Positions 50,973 to 61,692 of a stretch of DNA of 64,000 nt are shown piece by piece. The position numbers and the translations under genes are program-made. Under the pieces are notes generated by a model. The model was not told the origin of the DNA and did no database searches. It saw only the letters and a program-made list of their open reading frames with translations. Each line of letters begins with the position of its first letter. Positions within the stretch are counted from its first letter, which is position 1. Source of the DNA: Nannochloris sp. 'desiccata' (lineage: Eukaryota; Chlorophyta; Trebouxiophyceae; Chlorellales; Chlorellaceae); NCBI GenBank assembly GCA_019044685.2, contig JAGTXX020000015.1, positions 2,046,001 through 2,110,000 on the forward strand. Direction: 5' to 3'.

Positions 50973-51822
50973 ATGGTGGGTGCTTTACTCTTACGCAGCG
51001 GTTTACGCATCGCTTCTCGTCGTTCATCAGCCCAGCAGACTCGCGGAATCGCAGTAACTCGTTGTGTGCAGGGCGTTGAGAAGAAAATCACTCAAGAAGG
51101 CAATGGACCTAGTCCTCAAAAAGGACAGAAGGTTAGTGGTTGAATCGCCTCTTTCATACTCGATGCTGAACAGTTTAACAACTGTTCGATGTTCAATTCT
51201 TCTTGATGTTACCTCAAACCTATTGAAAATCAATGCTTATGTGCGGCCATTCTTATTGCAGGTTACTGTTCATTATACTGGTACGAATAAATCAGCTTTT
51301 CTTTTGAAATTGCGCAGAAATAAACCCAGCATACAAGGTTTGCCGCATTGCCGCTTTTAATTTTCAGTTTGCTTTTTTCTCCCTTCAAATCTCGTTTGCA
51401 GGAACTCTAACCAGTGGAAAGAAGTTCGACTCCAGCCGTGACCGTGGTTCACCTTTTGTATTCACCATTGGTGTCGGTCAGGTGGGTTCATAGACAAATC
51501 ATCTCAGTTTGCGGGTCTTGTTTTCTCTTCGTGCTGACCTATTTATTTTTCCTTCTTTCTTACTTTGCAGGTCATCAAGGGTTGGGATGAGGGTGTTGCC
51601 AGCATGAAGGTTGGCGAAAGAGCAGAGCTCACTTGCTCCCCTGGTAAGAAAATTATTTTATTATTCTTCAGTTTTTCCTCTGTCTCTCGACGATGTTGTT
51701 ACAAAACCTCTTTATTTTTTGTCCTTGCAGATTATGCTTACGGTGACCGTGCTGTTGGTGGAGACTTGATCCCTGCCAACTCTACTTTGATCTTCGATGT
51801 TGAGCTCTTGGGTATTGAGTAA
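50973..51822 (+). CDS. FKBP-type peptidyl-prolyl isomerase, organelle leader
   Basis: Five exons: 50973-51131, 51262-51280, 51402-51481, 51571-51643 and 51731-51822, giving 140 residues; the second exon is 19 nt. The N-terminal ~30 residues ([21 protein letters not shown]) are Arg/Ser-rich without acids, like a mitochondrial presequence. The FKBP domain follows: [68 protein letters not shown], with the drug/peptide-pocket residues Y, F, D, F, V, I, W and Y in the positions seen in FKBP12 and the C-terminal [11 protein letters not shown]. It catalyses cis-trans proline isomerisation and aids folding; membership of FKBP12-like single-domain forms is clear, location is inferred. Confidence 0.95.
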
Positions 51823-52101
51823 GGTATAATAGTCTTATTTCAGGGGCTGTCGGTCTGATTCTTTAAAACATTGTTTTTCTCTGCTTGATTCTAAATTTCG
51901 TTTACAAGTTGTAATAAAGGCTGACAACATACCGATTGTTTATAATGCACACTATACTGTGGCTTTGGCCTGCTATAGAACCATTAGAATATAATTAATA
52001 GTCATCGTCCGCTGCGCTCTGGGCAAAAGACGCTAAATAAGTAAAATGTTGCTGATAAAGCCAGTTGGGACATGATTGTTATTATAAGATAAAAAGTAAA
52101 A

Positions 52102-54102
52102 ATGAGGAGGTATGCAAGCCTCGTAGGTTCCCTAATAGGGAGCCTATCTTCAATTGAGCGATCAGCCGTCGCTGAGTTGCGATTCACTTCTCATTCTTCG
52201 CCCTTGCTCACCCTACTACGCCACTTTTCCTCTGATCGAATATCTCCACCTCCATCAGACATTCGTAATGTCGCCATCATAGCTCACGTAGATCATGGAA
52301 AGACCACCCTCGTAGACCGTCTCTTGACCAGCAGCGGTGCCTCTCTAAGCGAAGACCGTGCGATGGATTCCAACGAATTCGAGCGTGAAAGAGGCATCAC
52401 CATCTCTGCTAAATATACGTCATTTACTTTCGAAGGCACTACTTTTAATATCGTAGATACACCAGGTCATGCAGATTTTGGCGCTGAAGTTGAACGTGCC
52501 TTCAGCCTCGTGGATGGAGCCTTGCTATTGGTCGATGCTTCTGAAGGAGTAATGAGTCAGACAAAGTATGTTTTAGGAAAGGCTTTGGGTAGAGGTCTCA
52601 GACCAGTGGTACTGCTGAATAAGGTGGACAGACCGGGTGCTACAGTAGAACGTTGTGGGGAAAGTGAAAGTGCTGTTTTTGATACATTTGCAGCCTTAGA
52701 TGCCACTGAAGAGCAGCTTGATTTCCTTACATTATATTCATCTGCTCGAGAAGGGTGGGCATCAGATGCTTTGCCAGTGGGCGCAACTGCAATGGAAGCT
52801 GCCCGGACAGAAGGCATGGTCCCGCTGCTGCGTGCTTTGCGTGAACACGTGCCGCCACCTACTGGCGACCCTGAAGCACCATTCTCAATGTTAGTTGTCA
52901 TGACAGAACGTGATCAATTTCTAGGTAGAATAGCTACTGGACGAGTAGCCTCTGGCTCAGTGTCCATCGGAGATAGAGTGAAAGTAGTGAGCCATGCAGA
53001 TGGTGGCCATCAAGAAGGCTTTAAAATCACTAAAATATTCAAACGTGCAGCCATGGCATCAATAGAAATGCAAAAGGCCTCTGCTGGTGATGTTGTATCC
53101 CTTGCAGGCGCCAGTGGAGCAGGCGTTGCTGACACAATTGCCGCTTTAGCAGTCACTGAAGGTCTACCTCCTGGACAGGTCGATCCACCGACATTATCAA
53201 TGGTATTTTCACCAAATACATCCCCATTAGCTGGCAGAGAGGGCAGTGCATTAACTGGAAGTCGGATTGGAGAGCGGCTGATGATAGAATCTCAAACCAA
53301 TGTTTCATTAAGAGTACACCCTGTCGAAGGTGGTGGTGGTGAAGCATTTGAAGTTCAAGCTCGTGGTGAGCTTCAATTGGGGTTATTAATTGAAAATATG
53401 AGAAGAGAAGGGTTTGAGCTTTCCATTAGTCCTCCTCAGGTACTTTTACGAAAAGGCGACGCGGGAGAGAAGCTGGAACCGTTGGAGGAATTAGTCTGTG
53501 AAGTTGAAGAAGAGCACACCGGTGATGTAATAGAAGCCGTGACGCTGCGTAAAGGAGAACTACTTGAAATGGGTCCCGCTGCAGCAGCAGAAGGTCGTCA
53601 GCGTCTAGTTTTTGAAGCACCCGCTCGAGGACTAATTGGATTCCGTTCTCTATTTGCATCCCTTACACGAGGCTCTGGAATATTACACCGTGCGTTCTCT
53701 CAATGGGGTAAATACAGAGGTGGTTTAGATAGAGTCAGAAAAGGTGCTTTAGTAGCTACAGGTTCCGGAAAAGCAACTCTCCATGCACTCGGTGCACTTG
53801 ATGCACGTGGTGAGCTCTTTGTAGACCCTGGCACTGAAGTATACACAGGAATGATTGTGGGACAGAATGCCAAAGACGGTGATTTAAATGTCAATCCAGT
53901 TCGTGAAAAGAAATTAACAAATGTGAGGGCAAGCGGTGCCGATGATAAAGTGCATCTGGCGCCTGCGAGGATTATGAGTTTAGAAGAAGCTATAGGGTAT
54001 GTAGCTGCTGATGAATTGATAGAAGTGACACCAAGTAGCGTTCGGTTGAGGAAAAGGATTTTAAATGAAGGAAGTAGAAGAGCAGAAAAAAGGAAAGGTT
54101 GA
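52102..54102 (+). CDS. TypA/BipA translational GTPase, organellar
   Basis: Single exon of 666 residues, about 50 longer at the N-terminus than bacterial BipA. It is a ribosome-binding GTPase of the EF-G type used in bacterial and organellar translation and stress. The leader MRRYASLVGSLIGSL..LLRHFSSDR has a RHFSS-like cleavage context typical of mitochondria. G motifs are intact: AHVDHGKTT, RGITI, DTPGHADF, NKVD and YSSAREG. The remainder (EPLEELVCEVEEEHTGDVIEAV, RGLIGFRSLF, TEVYTGMIVGQNAKDGDLNVNPVREKKLTNVRAS) follows BipA through to its C-terminal domain. Plants are best known for plastid TypA (SVR3), so the location needs a check. Confidence 0.95.
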   Translation: MRRYASLVGSLIGSLSSIERSAVAELRFTSHSSPLLTLLRHFSSDRISPPPSDIRNVAIIAHVDHGKTTLVDRLLTSSGASLSEDRAMDSNEFERERGITISAKYTSFTFEGTTFNIVDTPGHADFGAEVERAFSLVDGALLLVDASEGVMSQTKYVLGKALGRGLRPVVLLNKVDRPGATVERCGESESAVFDTFAALDATEEQLDFLTLYSSAREGWASDALPVGATAMEAARTEGMVPLLRALREHVPPPTGDPEAPFSMLVVMTERDQFLGRIATGRVASGSVSIGDRVKVVSHADGGHQEGFKITKIFKRAAMASIEMQKASAGDVVSLAGASGAGVADTIAALAVTEGLPPGQVDPPTLSMVFSPNTSPLAGREGSALTGSRIGERLMIESQTNVSLRVHPVEGGGGEAFEVQARGELQLGLLIENMRREGFELSISPPQVLLRKGDAGEKLEPLEELVCEVEEEHTGDVIEAVTLRKGELLEMGPAAAAEGRQRLVFEAPARGLIGFRSLFASLTRGSGILHRAFSQWGKYRGGLDRVRKGALVATGSGKATLHALGALDARGELFVDPGTEVYTGMIVGQNAKDGDLNVNPVREKKLTNVRASGADDKVHLAPARIMSLEEAIGYVAADELIEVTPSSVRLRKRILNEGSRRAEKRKG

Positions 54103-54491
54103 TAGAGATATATTTACAGGAAAATGATCATTGCCACCTCTCGAGTGCCAAAGTGTGCAGGGAACTATCATATCGATAGGTGTAATTAATATTATTATTA
54201 TTTATCTATTTTTTGTGCCATTGCCCCATTAATCTAGCTTTCTTTGGGCAATAATCAAATATGTTATTAATGAGGTTACAACCCTTGACTTAACATGGAA
54301 TACAATAAGAAGACCAATACAACAAGAAGACCAATTTTGGAAATGCAATTCTGTTGAGAATTAAACCCTTAAAAATAAGTATCAGAAGTATACAATGAAG
54401 TATGAAGCAGTCGATGGATAGTACACAAGAAATTAAGATGGATAGATGGATAATATGATACAGCTAACTTGATCTGCTTTTACACGCTGGT
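54103..54491. other. Intergenic region between convergent genes
   Basis: AT-rich 3' flanks of TypA and of the permease; includes an ATT trinucleotide run near 54191. No coding frame. Confidence 0.55.
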
Positions 54492-56629
54492 CTAAGTATG
54501 TGCTTCTACTTCGGCCTCACGCTTCTCGAGAGTTGCCCTGTAAGCGCTGCTAGCTTTATTCGTGCTGTCATCTTCTGGGCGCAGGCTACGGGCAACAGAT
54601 GCCTCTTCCAAGTCCAGTTGGCGCCATCCCTCTTCAGTGTCGATTTCAACATCATCAATGAGGTCAATAGGGATGAGAAGATGCAAAAGAATAGCAGAGA
54701 TGCTCCCAATAAAGTAAGGAGTGTTGATAGCAACCATCAGGCCAACACGCAGGCTGTCGAGGGCGACAGACATGCCGGGGCTGTAAGGCCACCACTGATT
54801 GGGCTTAGCAGCAGCTGCTCCCAGACCAGGGGCACTCCAAGCAGGCACAAGGGCAGTTCCTAACCCCAGGGTGAGAGACATTGCCACAATGAACAGAGTG
54901 CGACGGTCCATGCGCTCTAGATTAATCAATTTTATGCCAGAGGCGGCCACAGTGCAGAATAAGAAGGCAAGGGCCCCGCCCAAGACGCAGTCAGGGATGG
55001 AAAGAATCCAGGCAGCAATTTTCGCAATAATACCAAAGAGCATCAACCAGAGCCCGCAAGCATATCCAGCACTGGTGGAGGCACATCTGGTCAATGCAAC
55101 GATGCCATTATTCTGGGACAGCGTGGTATTAGGAGAAGTGGTACCCAATGCAGCAAATAACGTTGCAAGACAATCCCCTAGAACTCCTCCTTGAATACGT
55201 TTGTTATGGTCGTCACCCTTGGGGCGCAAGCGGGAGGCAAGTTCAGTGGCGGTGACATCTCCCATAGTCTCCATAGCTGTAACCATGAAAGCAAAAAGGA
55301 GCGGAATGACTGCTGGGCCATGCACACCGATTGGGAAAGTTCTCACCCAAAGAAATGTAAATGCAGGTGCGTTATTCATTCTGGTGGTGGTTACAAACTT
55401 CTTGCCATCGTAGGTGGCAATGGCGGCAATGAGGTACCCGCCCAGCAACCCCCAGATGACCATAGTGTTGCGCATAAAAGGGCTTCCAAAGACTTCAACG
55501 AGCAGGAAAATGAAAAATACTGAAAATCCAAGACCAATGTATGGACCACTGCCGTACGCAAGCTTGACATCTCCGTTTCCAGGGCATAAATTCTCAGGGA
55601 TCGGGTTGGCTGAGCACCCGACACCACCTCCCCAGAAACGCATACCAGAAGCAGTCAATTGTACTCCAATTAAGAATACGGTAACCCCCAAGACAAATGG
55701 AGGAAATACCCGTTTCAAAACCTTGGGAGGGAGGAAGGAAATGAGGCCCTCGAGCCAGACGCAAATCATGATGGTGCCCAGAAGTTTCCCCCATGCTTCG
55801 TCGAAAGAGTAGCCTCTGGATATGATGTCAAACATGATTACAGGAAATACAGCGTTGTATTGGTTTGCTGTGCCCATGACAGACAAAATGCCAGTGCCGA
55901 TCTGGAATCGGGTGAACGGGATTCTGATCCGGCTGACTTGAAAAAAGGTAGTAATACCGGAGCAAATCAGCGAGGCACTTACAAGGTATTGAGTAGTGTC
56001 GAGAACAGCCTCTCTGTTGGCGGCCTGCTCAGGACCCAGAGAAGCGTCAAAACGTTCTGGAAAGTAGCTCATCACCACATTGAAGATCAGGATAGCAGGA
56101 GTAATAATGTTGGTGGTCATCGTCAGCGCTGTCAAAAATGAAAATGATTGATTTGATTTAGAAACAATAAAATGGGGAGAAGGAGGTGAAGATCATTTCA
56201 ATAGATCAGCCGTCTAGCTCACCGTGCTGAAGACCAACCATCAATGCCACAAACAGGCTGAGCACCTGGTCATGGGCAAAGAATGGTGGTGGTGCATATT
56301 CTTTCCCCTTATTCAGGTAAGGAAAGCGCGGCTGCAATGCAGAAATGGGTTTGTTTATCAGCGAAATTGCCAAAATGGACCGATACGGGAGCTTGCCTAC
56401 GATGATCTACCGGAAAACGCCATAAGGCTTCAAAGCAGATTGCAAATGCCTGTTGGCCCCGCACACAAACCCACCCCATGGCGTGGATTATGTAGCTTGA
56501 TCGATTTAATGGACTTACCATGCACAGAAACTTGTAATCATACTCGCCAACGAGCATATCGTATGCTCCATCGCGGGTTTTGAGCTTGTTAAATTTCTCC
56601 TTTGCTTTGTCCATAGGAGCCAGACCCAT
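54492..56629 (-). CDS. NAT/NCS2-family nucleobase (uric acid/xanthine) permease
   Basis: Plasma-membrane transporter for purines. Exons 56629-56519, 56331-56223 and 56128-54492 join in frame to 618 residues. The N-terminus (KTRDGAYDMLVGEYDYKFLCMPRFPYL) precedes the first helices, LFVALMVGLQHALTMTTNIITPAIL. The NAT signature QNNGIVALTR is intact in the middle, along with the ATELASRLRP segment and about twelve further hydrophobic helices. The C-terminus is acidic and Arg-rich. The sequence and the GEYDYKFLCM start resemble fungal UapA/UapC more than typical plant NATs. The short first two exons were found from their junctions; without them the first helix is lost. Confidence 0.9.
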
Positions 56630-57249
56630 CTCGCCTGGTGTTCCCTAACTCGATCAACTTAGATTGAGATAGGAAACAAATAAAGTATACATGACAACTG
56701 TGGCTGCCTGTAATAGTGCAAAAAAGCCCTAATGAAAGAAATGCCCGCACCATCTCCTACTAGGCTAGGTCTAGATCAACTAGGGCTTTGACTTTCAGCA
56801 GATTGGCCGTCCAAGGAGACCCAGAAACGGGTGGCCCAGGAAGGCTGGCACTCATTCTTATTAACAGTGATATTATAGCACTACACTGTACTGATTAAAT
56901 TCGCCCTCATTCCCCGTTTTCTGCATTTTCACCCTGCGAGTGCCAAAATCCTAGCACGTTTCGGATTTTTTTTGGGGGCCGCCACAACACCCATCGTCTC
57001 TCGTATTTAATAAGCCTCATCCAAACGCACACAAGGTAAATACCGACTCCTGCATTGCCTGTGCTGGGCCTCCTTAGTGTACCGATTGGATCTAAAAATC
57101 GCCCGACATGACAACCTCATGTGATTGGGCACTCTCAGCTAGTACTTAACCGCCACCGTCTGCCTCTCGCCCTATCTTGCCCTTGTTTCTTTTTGCTCTT
57201 TCCTGTTTTTGTTCGCGCTAGCAGTACCTGTTGCAAACAGGTCGTTTGA
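56630..57249. other. Intergenic region, divergent promoters
   Basis: Between the permease and ankyrin-RING genes. A T/G-rich block lies at 56965-56980. No coding frame is supported. Confidence 0.5.
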
Positions 57250-58444
57250 ATGATGCAGGACGTCAACGCCGCTCTTAGGGTAATTTTTGTTCTTGAATAA
57301 TTTAGTTCTGATTTGAATCTACTCTATTTTGTTCATATTCTCATTTACTTCCTGCTGCTCTCCTCTATTGCAGGTTGCGGCCCGGGAAGGCAACCTCGCC
57401 AAGGTAGAGCGCTTATTAAACGGCAGCTGGGGAGTCCCAGCCACCGTGGACGCTCCTGGAGATTTTGGATCCACAGCGTTGCAAGTAGCTGCACTTAAAG
57501 GGTGGGACGACGTTGTCAGAGCCCTCATTGCTAGTGGTGCAAACGTGAATGCGGCCGATAAAAACGGTTGGACAGCGTTGCATCTTGTAGCAAGAACAAT
57601 CAAGAAATCAATCTCTCGCAATGTTCTCGTAGTTAGGTCACTCATCGTTGCTGGCGCTGATGTCAATGCTGTTCAAAAGGAAGGCCTCACCCCTCTTCAT
57701 CTTGCCGCCATCTACGCCCAATCTGAAATAGCGTGTGTCCTACTAGAAGCTGGTGCGAATCCTCACGTCTCGGATAACAAAGGGAAAACCCCAATTGAAG
57801 TTGCCAAGGGTGATGAGGTGCGTGAACTTTTGCGTGCAGCTCCACCACCTGAAGGAGTCGATATCCAAATATTGTGCCAGCAAATGGAGGAATGGCCATT
57901 GAAACAGCTTCATATTTTTATAGAGAGCAATGGAGGTGATATAGAATGTATCAAAGAGCGCACTGAGCTGCTAGTGGCAGCAACAGCCATGGTCAGGAGG
58001 CGGGCAAGTACCCCAAAAGATTTTGCTGGTTGGGGTGTTGAGCAGCTACAGGAGCTTATCCAAGCAAATGATGCCGACAATGAGCTTGAACCTGACGCAA
58101 ATATCGGTTCATTGATACATACGGCAGTCAATATAGTCAACAGACCGAAGCTAAGGGATATGCTTGACAAGGCAAAGGCAGCTGGAAGTAACGTCAATCG
58201 CAGTGCTTCAAAGTCGGTTGATGATTCCAATACCACTTCCACGAAAGGAACAGGGAATATTATGATGTGTGTTGTGTGCATGGACAGTCCGCGAGTGGTC
58301 CCCTTTGCTCATGGGCACACAGCTCACCGGTGCACTTGTTTAAAATGTGTGGCACCATTTGAAGAGCAGATGCGTCGGGGAACTTTAATGTGCCCAATGT
58401 GTAGACTCCCTGTTACTGCAATTATTACTGAGATTTTTGATTGA
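57250..58444 (+). CDS. Ankyrin-repeat protein with C-terminal RING-type finger
   Basis: Exons 57250-57279 and 57374-58444 join in phase 0 to 366 residues; the first exon is MMQDVNAALR. Ankyrin repeats occupy residues ~10-160: VAAREGNLAKVERLLNG, TALQVAALKGWDDVVRALIASGANVNAADKNGWTALHL, then LIVAGADVNAVQKEGLTPLHLAAIYAQSEIACVLLEAGANPHV. A helical linker follows. The C-terminus has CVVCMDSPRVVPFAHGHTAHRCTCLKC and CPMCRLPV, a RING-type finger of the kind found in E3 ubiquitin ligases (MIB/XBAT-like arrangement). Substrates are unknown. Confidence 0.88.
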
Positions 58445-58605
58445 ATTAATTAAATTTTGATATCAATATTGATTCATTATAAATTGATCTCTGAAAAAGA
58501 ACCCAGCAAGACAGGGTTGGCTACAATTTTTACAATTTTCTATTCAGTCAGTTGAAATTCAGTTTCTACTGTAATCTTTTGTTTTTTAACAACGTAAGGC
58601 TATAT

Positions 58606-60579
58606 CTAAAATAGTCCATAATGTTTTTTTCCTTCTCTCTGTTGATAATAATCACTTTCTTCCTGCTTCCCTTTCACCCAATCATAAAATTCTGGGAATC
58701 TTTCTTCAAACTGTTCCAAGGTCACCGCCATTGCACTGACAAAAGAAACACGAGCAGCCTCTTCAGGGGCCTGTTCAGCCATATATTCAAGACGTTGAAT
58801 GCGCCATGGACGCATCCATAGCGCTTCACCGAGAGCAGAATAGGCTTTGCGACCTTTACGAACAGCTTCAATGGTAGCGCCTTCTTCGTTTTCGACAGTG
58901 TCGTGGTTGTCAGCACTTTCTTCCCTAGTATCTTCATCAAGTTCCCAAATTTCTTTCATTTTCGGCCTAGATTTTTCTGAATGTACCCCTAGTGAGTGTG
59001 GATCCATATCTTTATGAATCCATTCAGGTGGTGATGGCGATGGAATATCGTCTGTACCGTCACCCATCCGCTCAAACAGAGAAGATAAAGTAGAAGAAAA
59101 AGAGGTAGTACTGTCGTTAGTACTCGAAGGCATATCAGCACAATCTTTTACTAAATTTCTAAATTCTTCTTTCCATTCATCCATCAACTGCACAGCATCT
59201 TCAATGGACTCCCAACGTTGCACCAACCAAGCACTTTTCACCAACAACAACTGCGGTTTTGCCTTGATCACTTCAACAGCATCAACACCATGTGGAAGCA
59301 CCTTTTCTAAAGATGCCCGTACTATTGAAGCTGACTTTTGTAGAATTCTCGGTGGTCGTCCGATAGCCAAAGGACTGGTATATAAAAATGATTTAAACTC
59401 TCTAGCCGACCTTGAATGTTCCCTCACCAACCTCAAATTAGAAAAGATATTATCCAAAGAATGCGTTAACAACAAAGGGTTATAAACAAGCATCCGTTGT
59501 ATCTCTCCTTCAGTCGCTAAATGTAATTTAAGCAATCGTTTTTGCATCTCTAGTGGAGCTATACCAAGAATTCTCGGTGCTTTTTCTATTAAATCCTGTA
59601 CATCTGCACTACCATCTTCTGGTAACGCAGCACGTAGTACAGCAAGTGTCGTACCGAGTTTAAATGGCTGACGTGTTAACATACGTGGCCAGCGTTGTAA
59701 TAAATCTGCAGCTGTAAGATGAACATCTTCTTTCTCTAAAGCATCTGCCCATTCAGAAAATAGTTTTTCAAAGAGCTGTGGTTGAGCATTATTATTAACA
59801 TCACTGTCTTCATTTTTTAATCCAATGGGTGCTTTCTTGGTACTTGTGTCATCTTTACCATTGTGGGTAGGAGGGAGCATTACTGTGCGTCCCCAATAGC
59901 CAGCAGTGTAGAGTTCGGCAACGGTGCGTGTTTGATCTGCGCCGTGGCGGTGTAGAAAGGTTAAGAATGGCTGAAGATCTTGCCTATGTTTTGTAAACCA
60001 GGATTCAAGCGTCTGTAGATAGAAAAGAGAAAGAAAGAGGGGAGAAGAAAACTCAATGAGAAGTATTGCTTCTAATAACAGAGGTCAGTAAAGGAAAATA
60101 CCAAAAAGGAAAAAAAAAAATACTTCGCCTGCCATGAGGGGATTCCTTTCCCTCCTTTTATCCATCGCTGCTAGCATATCATGATGCTCTTCTATTAATT
60201 CAGATGAGATAACTGGCTGAGAACTGTCGCTCGAGTTTCCTGCCCCATCTCCTTCTACCTCTCCGTCAATCAAATCTTTTTCGGTACCTAGCGACATATC
60301 AAATATGCGTTTTGCGGCTTCTAAAAGTTCATTTTCATCCAGTTTAACACGTTTCGGTCGGCTGCGCTTCGATGAGGGTGCTGAGGCTGCTGAGTGAACA
60401 TCTGCCGCCGACACTGCCGCCGTCGCTAATGGAGAGGTGTCGGTGCTATAAAACCGCTGAGCTTGGAGCCAAGAAACCGCCGGTAAAGTTATATCGTAGC
60501 ATAGTGAATTAATAGAACAAATAGCTCTTACTTGCCGCTGCCAGGCGCGAGCCTTGCGGCAAGCAGTCAGACATGCCAT
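58606..60579 (-). CDS. mTERF-family organelle gene-expression protein
   Basis: Exons 60579-60124 and 60012-58606 join in phase 0 (donor GTATTT) to 620 residues. The leader (KARAWQRQVRAI.. and SWLQAQRFYSTDTS) looks mitochondrial. mTERF repeats run from about residue 260: TAADLLQRWPRMLTRQPFKLGTTLAVL, DLIEKAPRILGIAPLEMQKRLL, RMLVYNPLLLTHSLDNIFSNLRLV, FLYTSPLAIGRPPRILQKS and VIKAKPQLLLVKSAWLVQR, each with the conserved Pro after a short helix. Members bind organellar DNA or RNA and act in transcription termination, splicing or ribosome assembly. The C-terminus is acidic and longer than usual. It is divergent from the NOPCHAP1-like gene (219 bp). Confidence 0.85.
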
Positions 60580-60798
60580 GGATTCAAAACGTTAATAGAG
60601 TTAAACTATTTGCCCCAATCAGCGCATCTAAACGAAATAAAATTAACATTTCTAATCTACAAAGTGCAATAATCTTGCATAAATAACTCTCTGTGCTACG
60701 TTATGCGACCCTGGTTGCCTGTGTTTGAATTTTTAACATCCGTTATATTGACACATTGCGTTACAATTTGAAATAAGAAAAAAATAGCATTGCTGACA

Positions 60799-61535
60799 AT
60801 GGAACCTAGTGTAGAAACCAATGGGCAGAAGGCTGCTAGAGAGCGTTTAGATGTTCCTTCTCAAGCATCGATCGGTAAGTTGTTTTGCTTCTCTAGTCGC
60901 CATCAAAAACTAGGTTCATGGTATATTCAATTGAATTATTTTTAATTGTTGCAGAGCGCAAGCTGTTAGTACGAAACGACGCCCCAACTGTCAAGCCACC
61001 CATCTCCCAGCCGCAGCGGAATGGTGACTTATTAACTCGTCTACAAACTTTCCTACCGCAAATGGAGGAAGCTAATAAGAACCTAGAAGTTGATGAAACT
61101 GCGGCAGAAGCTAGGTTTGAGGATCCTGAGTAAGTTGCTCTTTATATTCTCTTTGCTTTTGAAATACGACAGCCACCGCTCATTGGCCCTTCACCTTGTT
61201 TGTTTCGAATCCGTTGTTGCAGGGAGGATGAAGGACCGATAGTAGAGCTAGATCTTGCATGTGGTGTATTTGATCTCAAAGATGAAACTGCAATTGCTGC
61301 TGCAGAGCGTTCACTAATAAATCAAGATGTTGCTGTTGATAGGTTTTCGGGAGGGTGCAGCAGTGACAGCAACACCAGTTCTAGCGACGACAGTGATGTT
61401 GACGATGATAATGATAGCAAAGAAGATAGCGACAGTGAAGATGAATCTGAAAAAATAGTGGATAAAAAACTAAATAAGAAAGGAAATGGAAAGAAGCCTC
61501 CCAGGCATCATCCAGGAATTCAGGAAATTTCTTAA
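60799..61535 (+). CDS. NOPCHAP1-like chaperone for box C/D snoRNP assembly (DUF4598)
   Basis: Three exons: 60799-60874, 60955-61129 and 61223-61535, giving about 187 residues. Conserved segments are LLTRLQTFLPQMEEANKNLE and, after a disordered stretch, EEDEGPIVELDLACGVFDL, across the second junction. This is the pattern of NOPCHAP1 (human C12orf45, DUF4598), which links NOP58 to the R2TP complex during box C/D snoRNP assembly. The C-terminus is a long Asp/Ser-rich acidic stretch ending in basic residues. The family match rests on two short motifs and is good but not certain. The shared 219-bp gap with the mTERF gene suggests a bidirectional promoter. Confidence 0.7.
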
Positions 61536-61692
61536 AAATAAATAAATCGCTTATCATACAGAATGAGCTTCTCTAGGAGAAAACACTTAATAAATAAATA
61601 CATTGAACTGAATGATTTTAAAACGAATACTGTAAGAACACGATGCATATACTCCTACAGAATACGTACTATTCATTTTCCTTCTTCTGTAT

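Noticed and set aside
51064..51360. 98-codon frame over the FKBP region
   Set aside because: It reads through an intron and out of frame with the FKBP exons, which join cleanly.
60110..60140. GC-donor intron in the mTERF gene (GCAG|GCGAAG)
   Set aside because: A normal GT donor (GAA|GTATTT) a few bases on gives a phase-0 junction without needing a GC donor.
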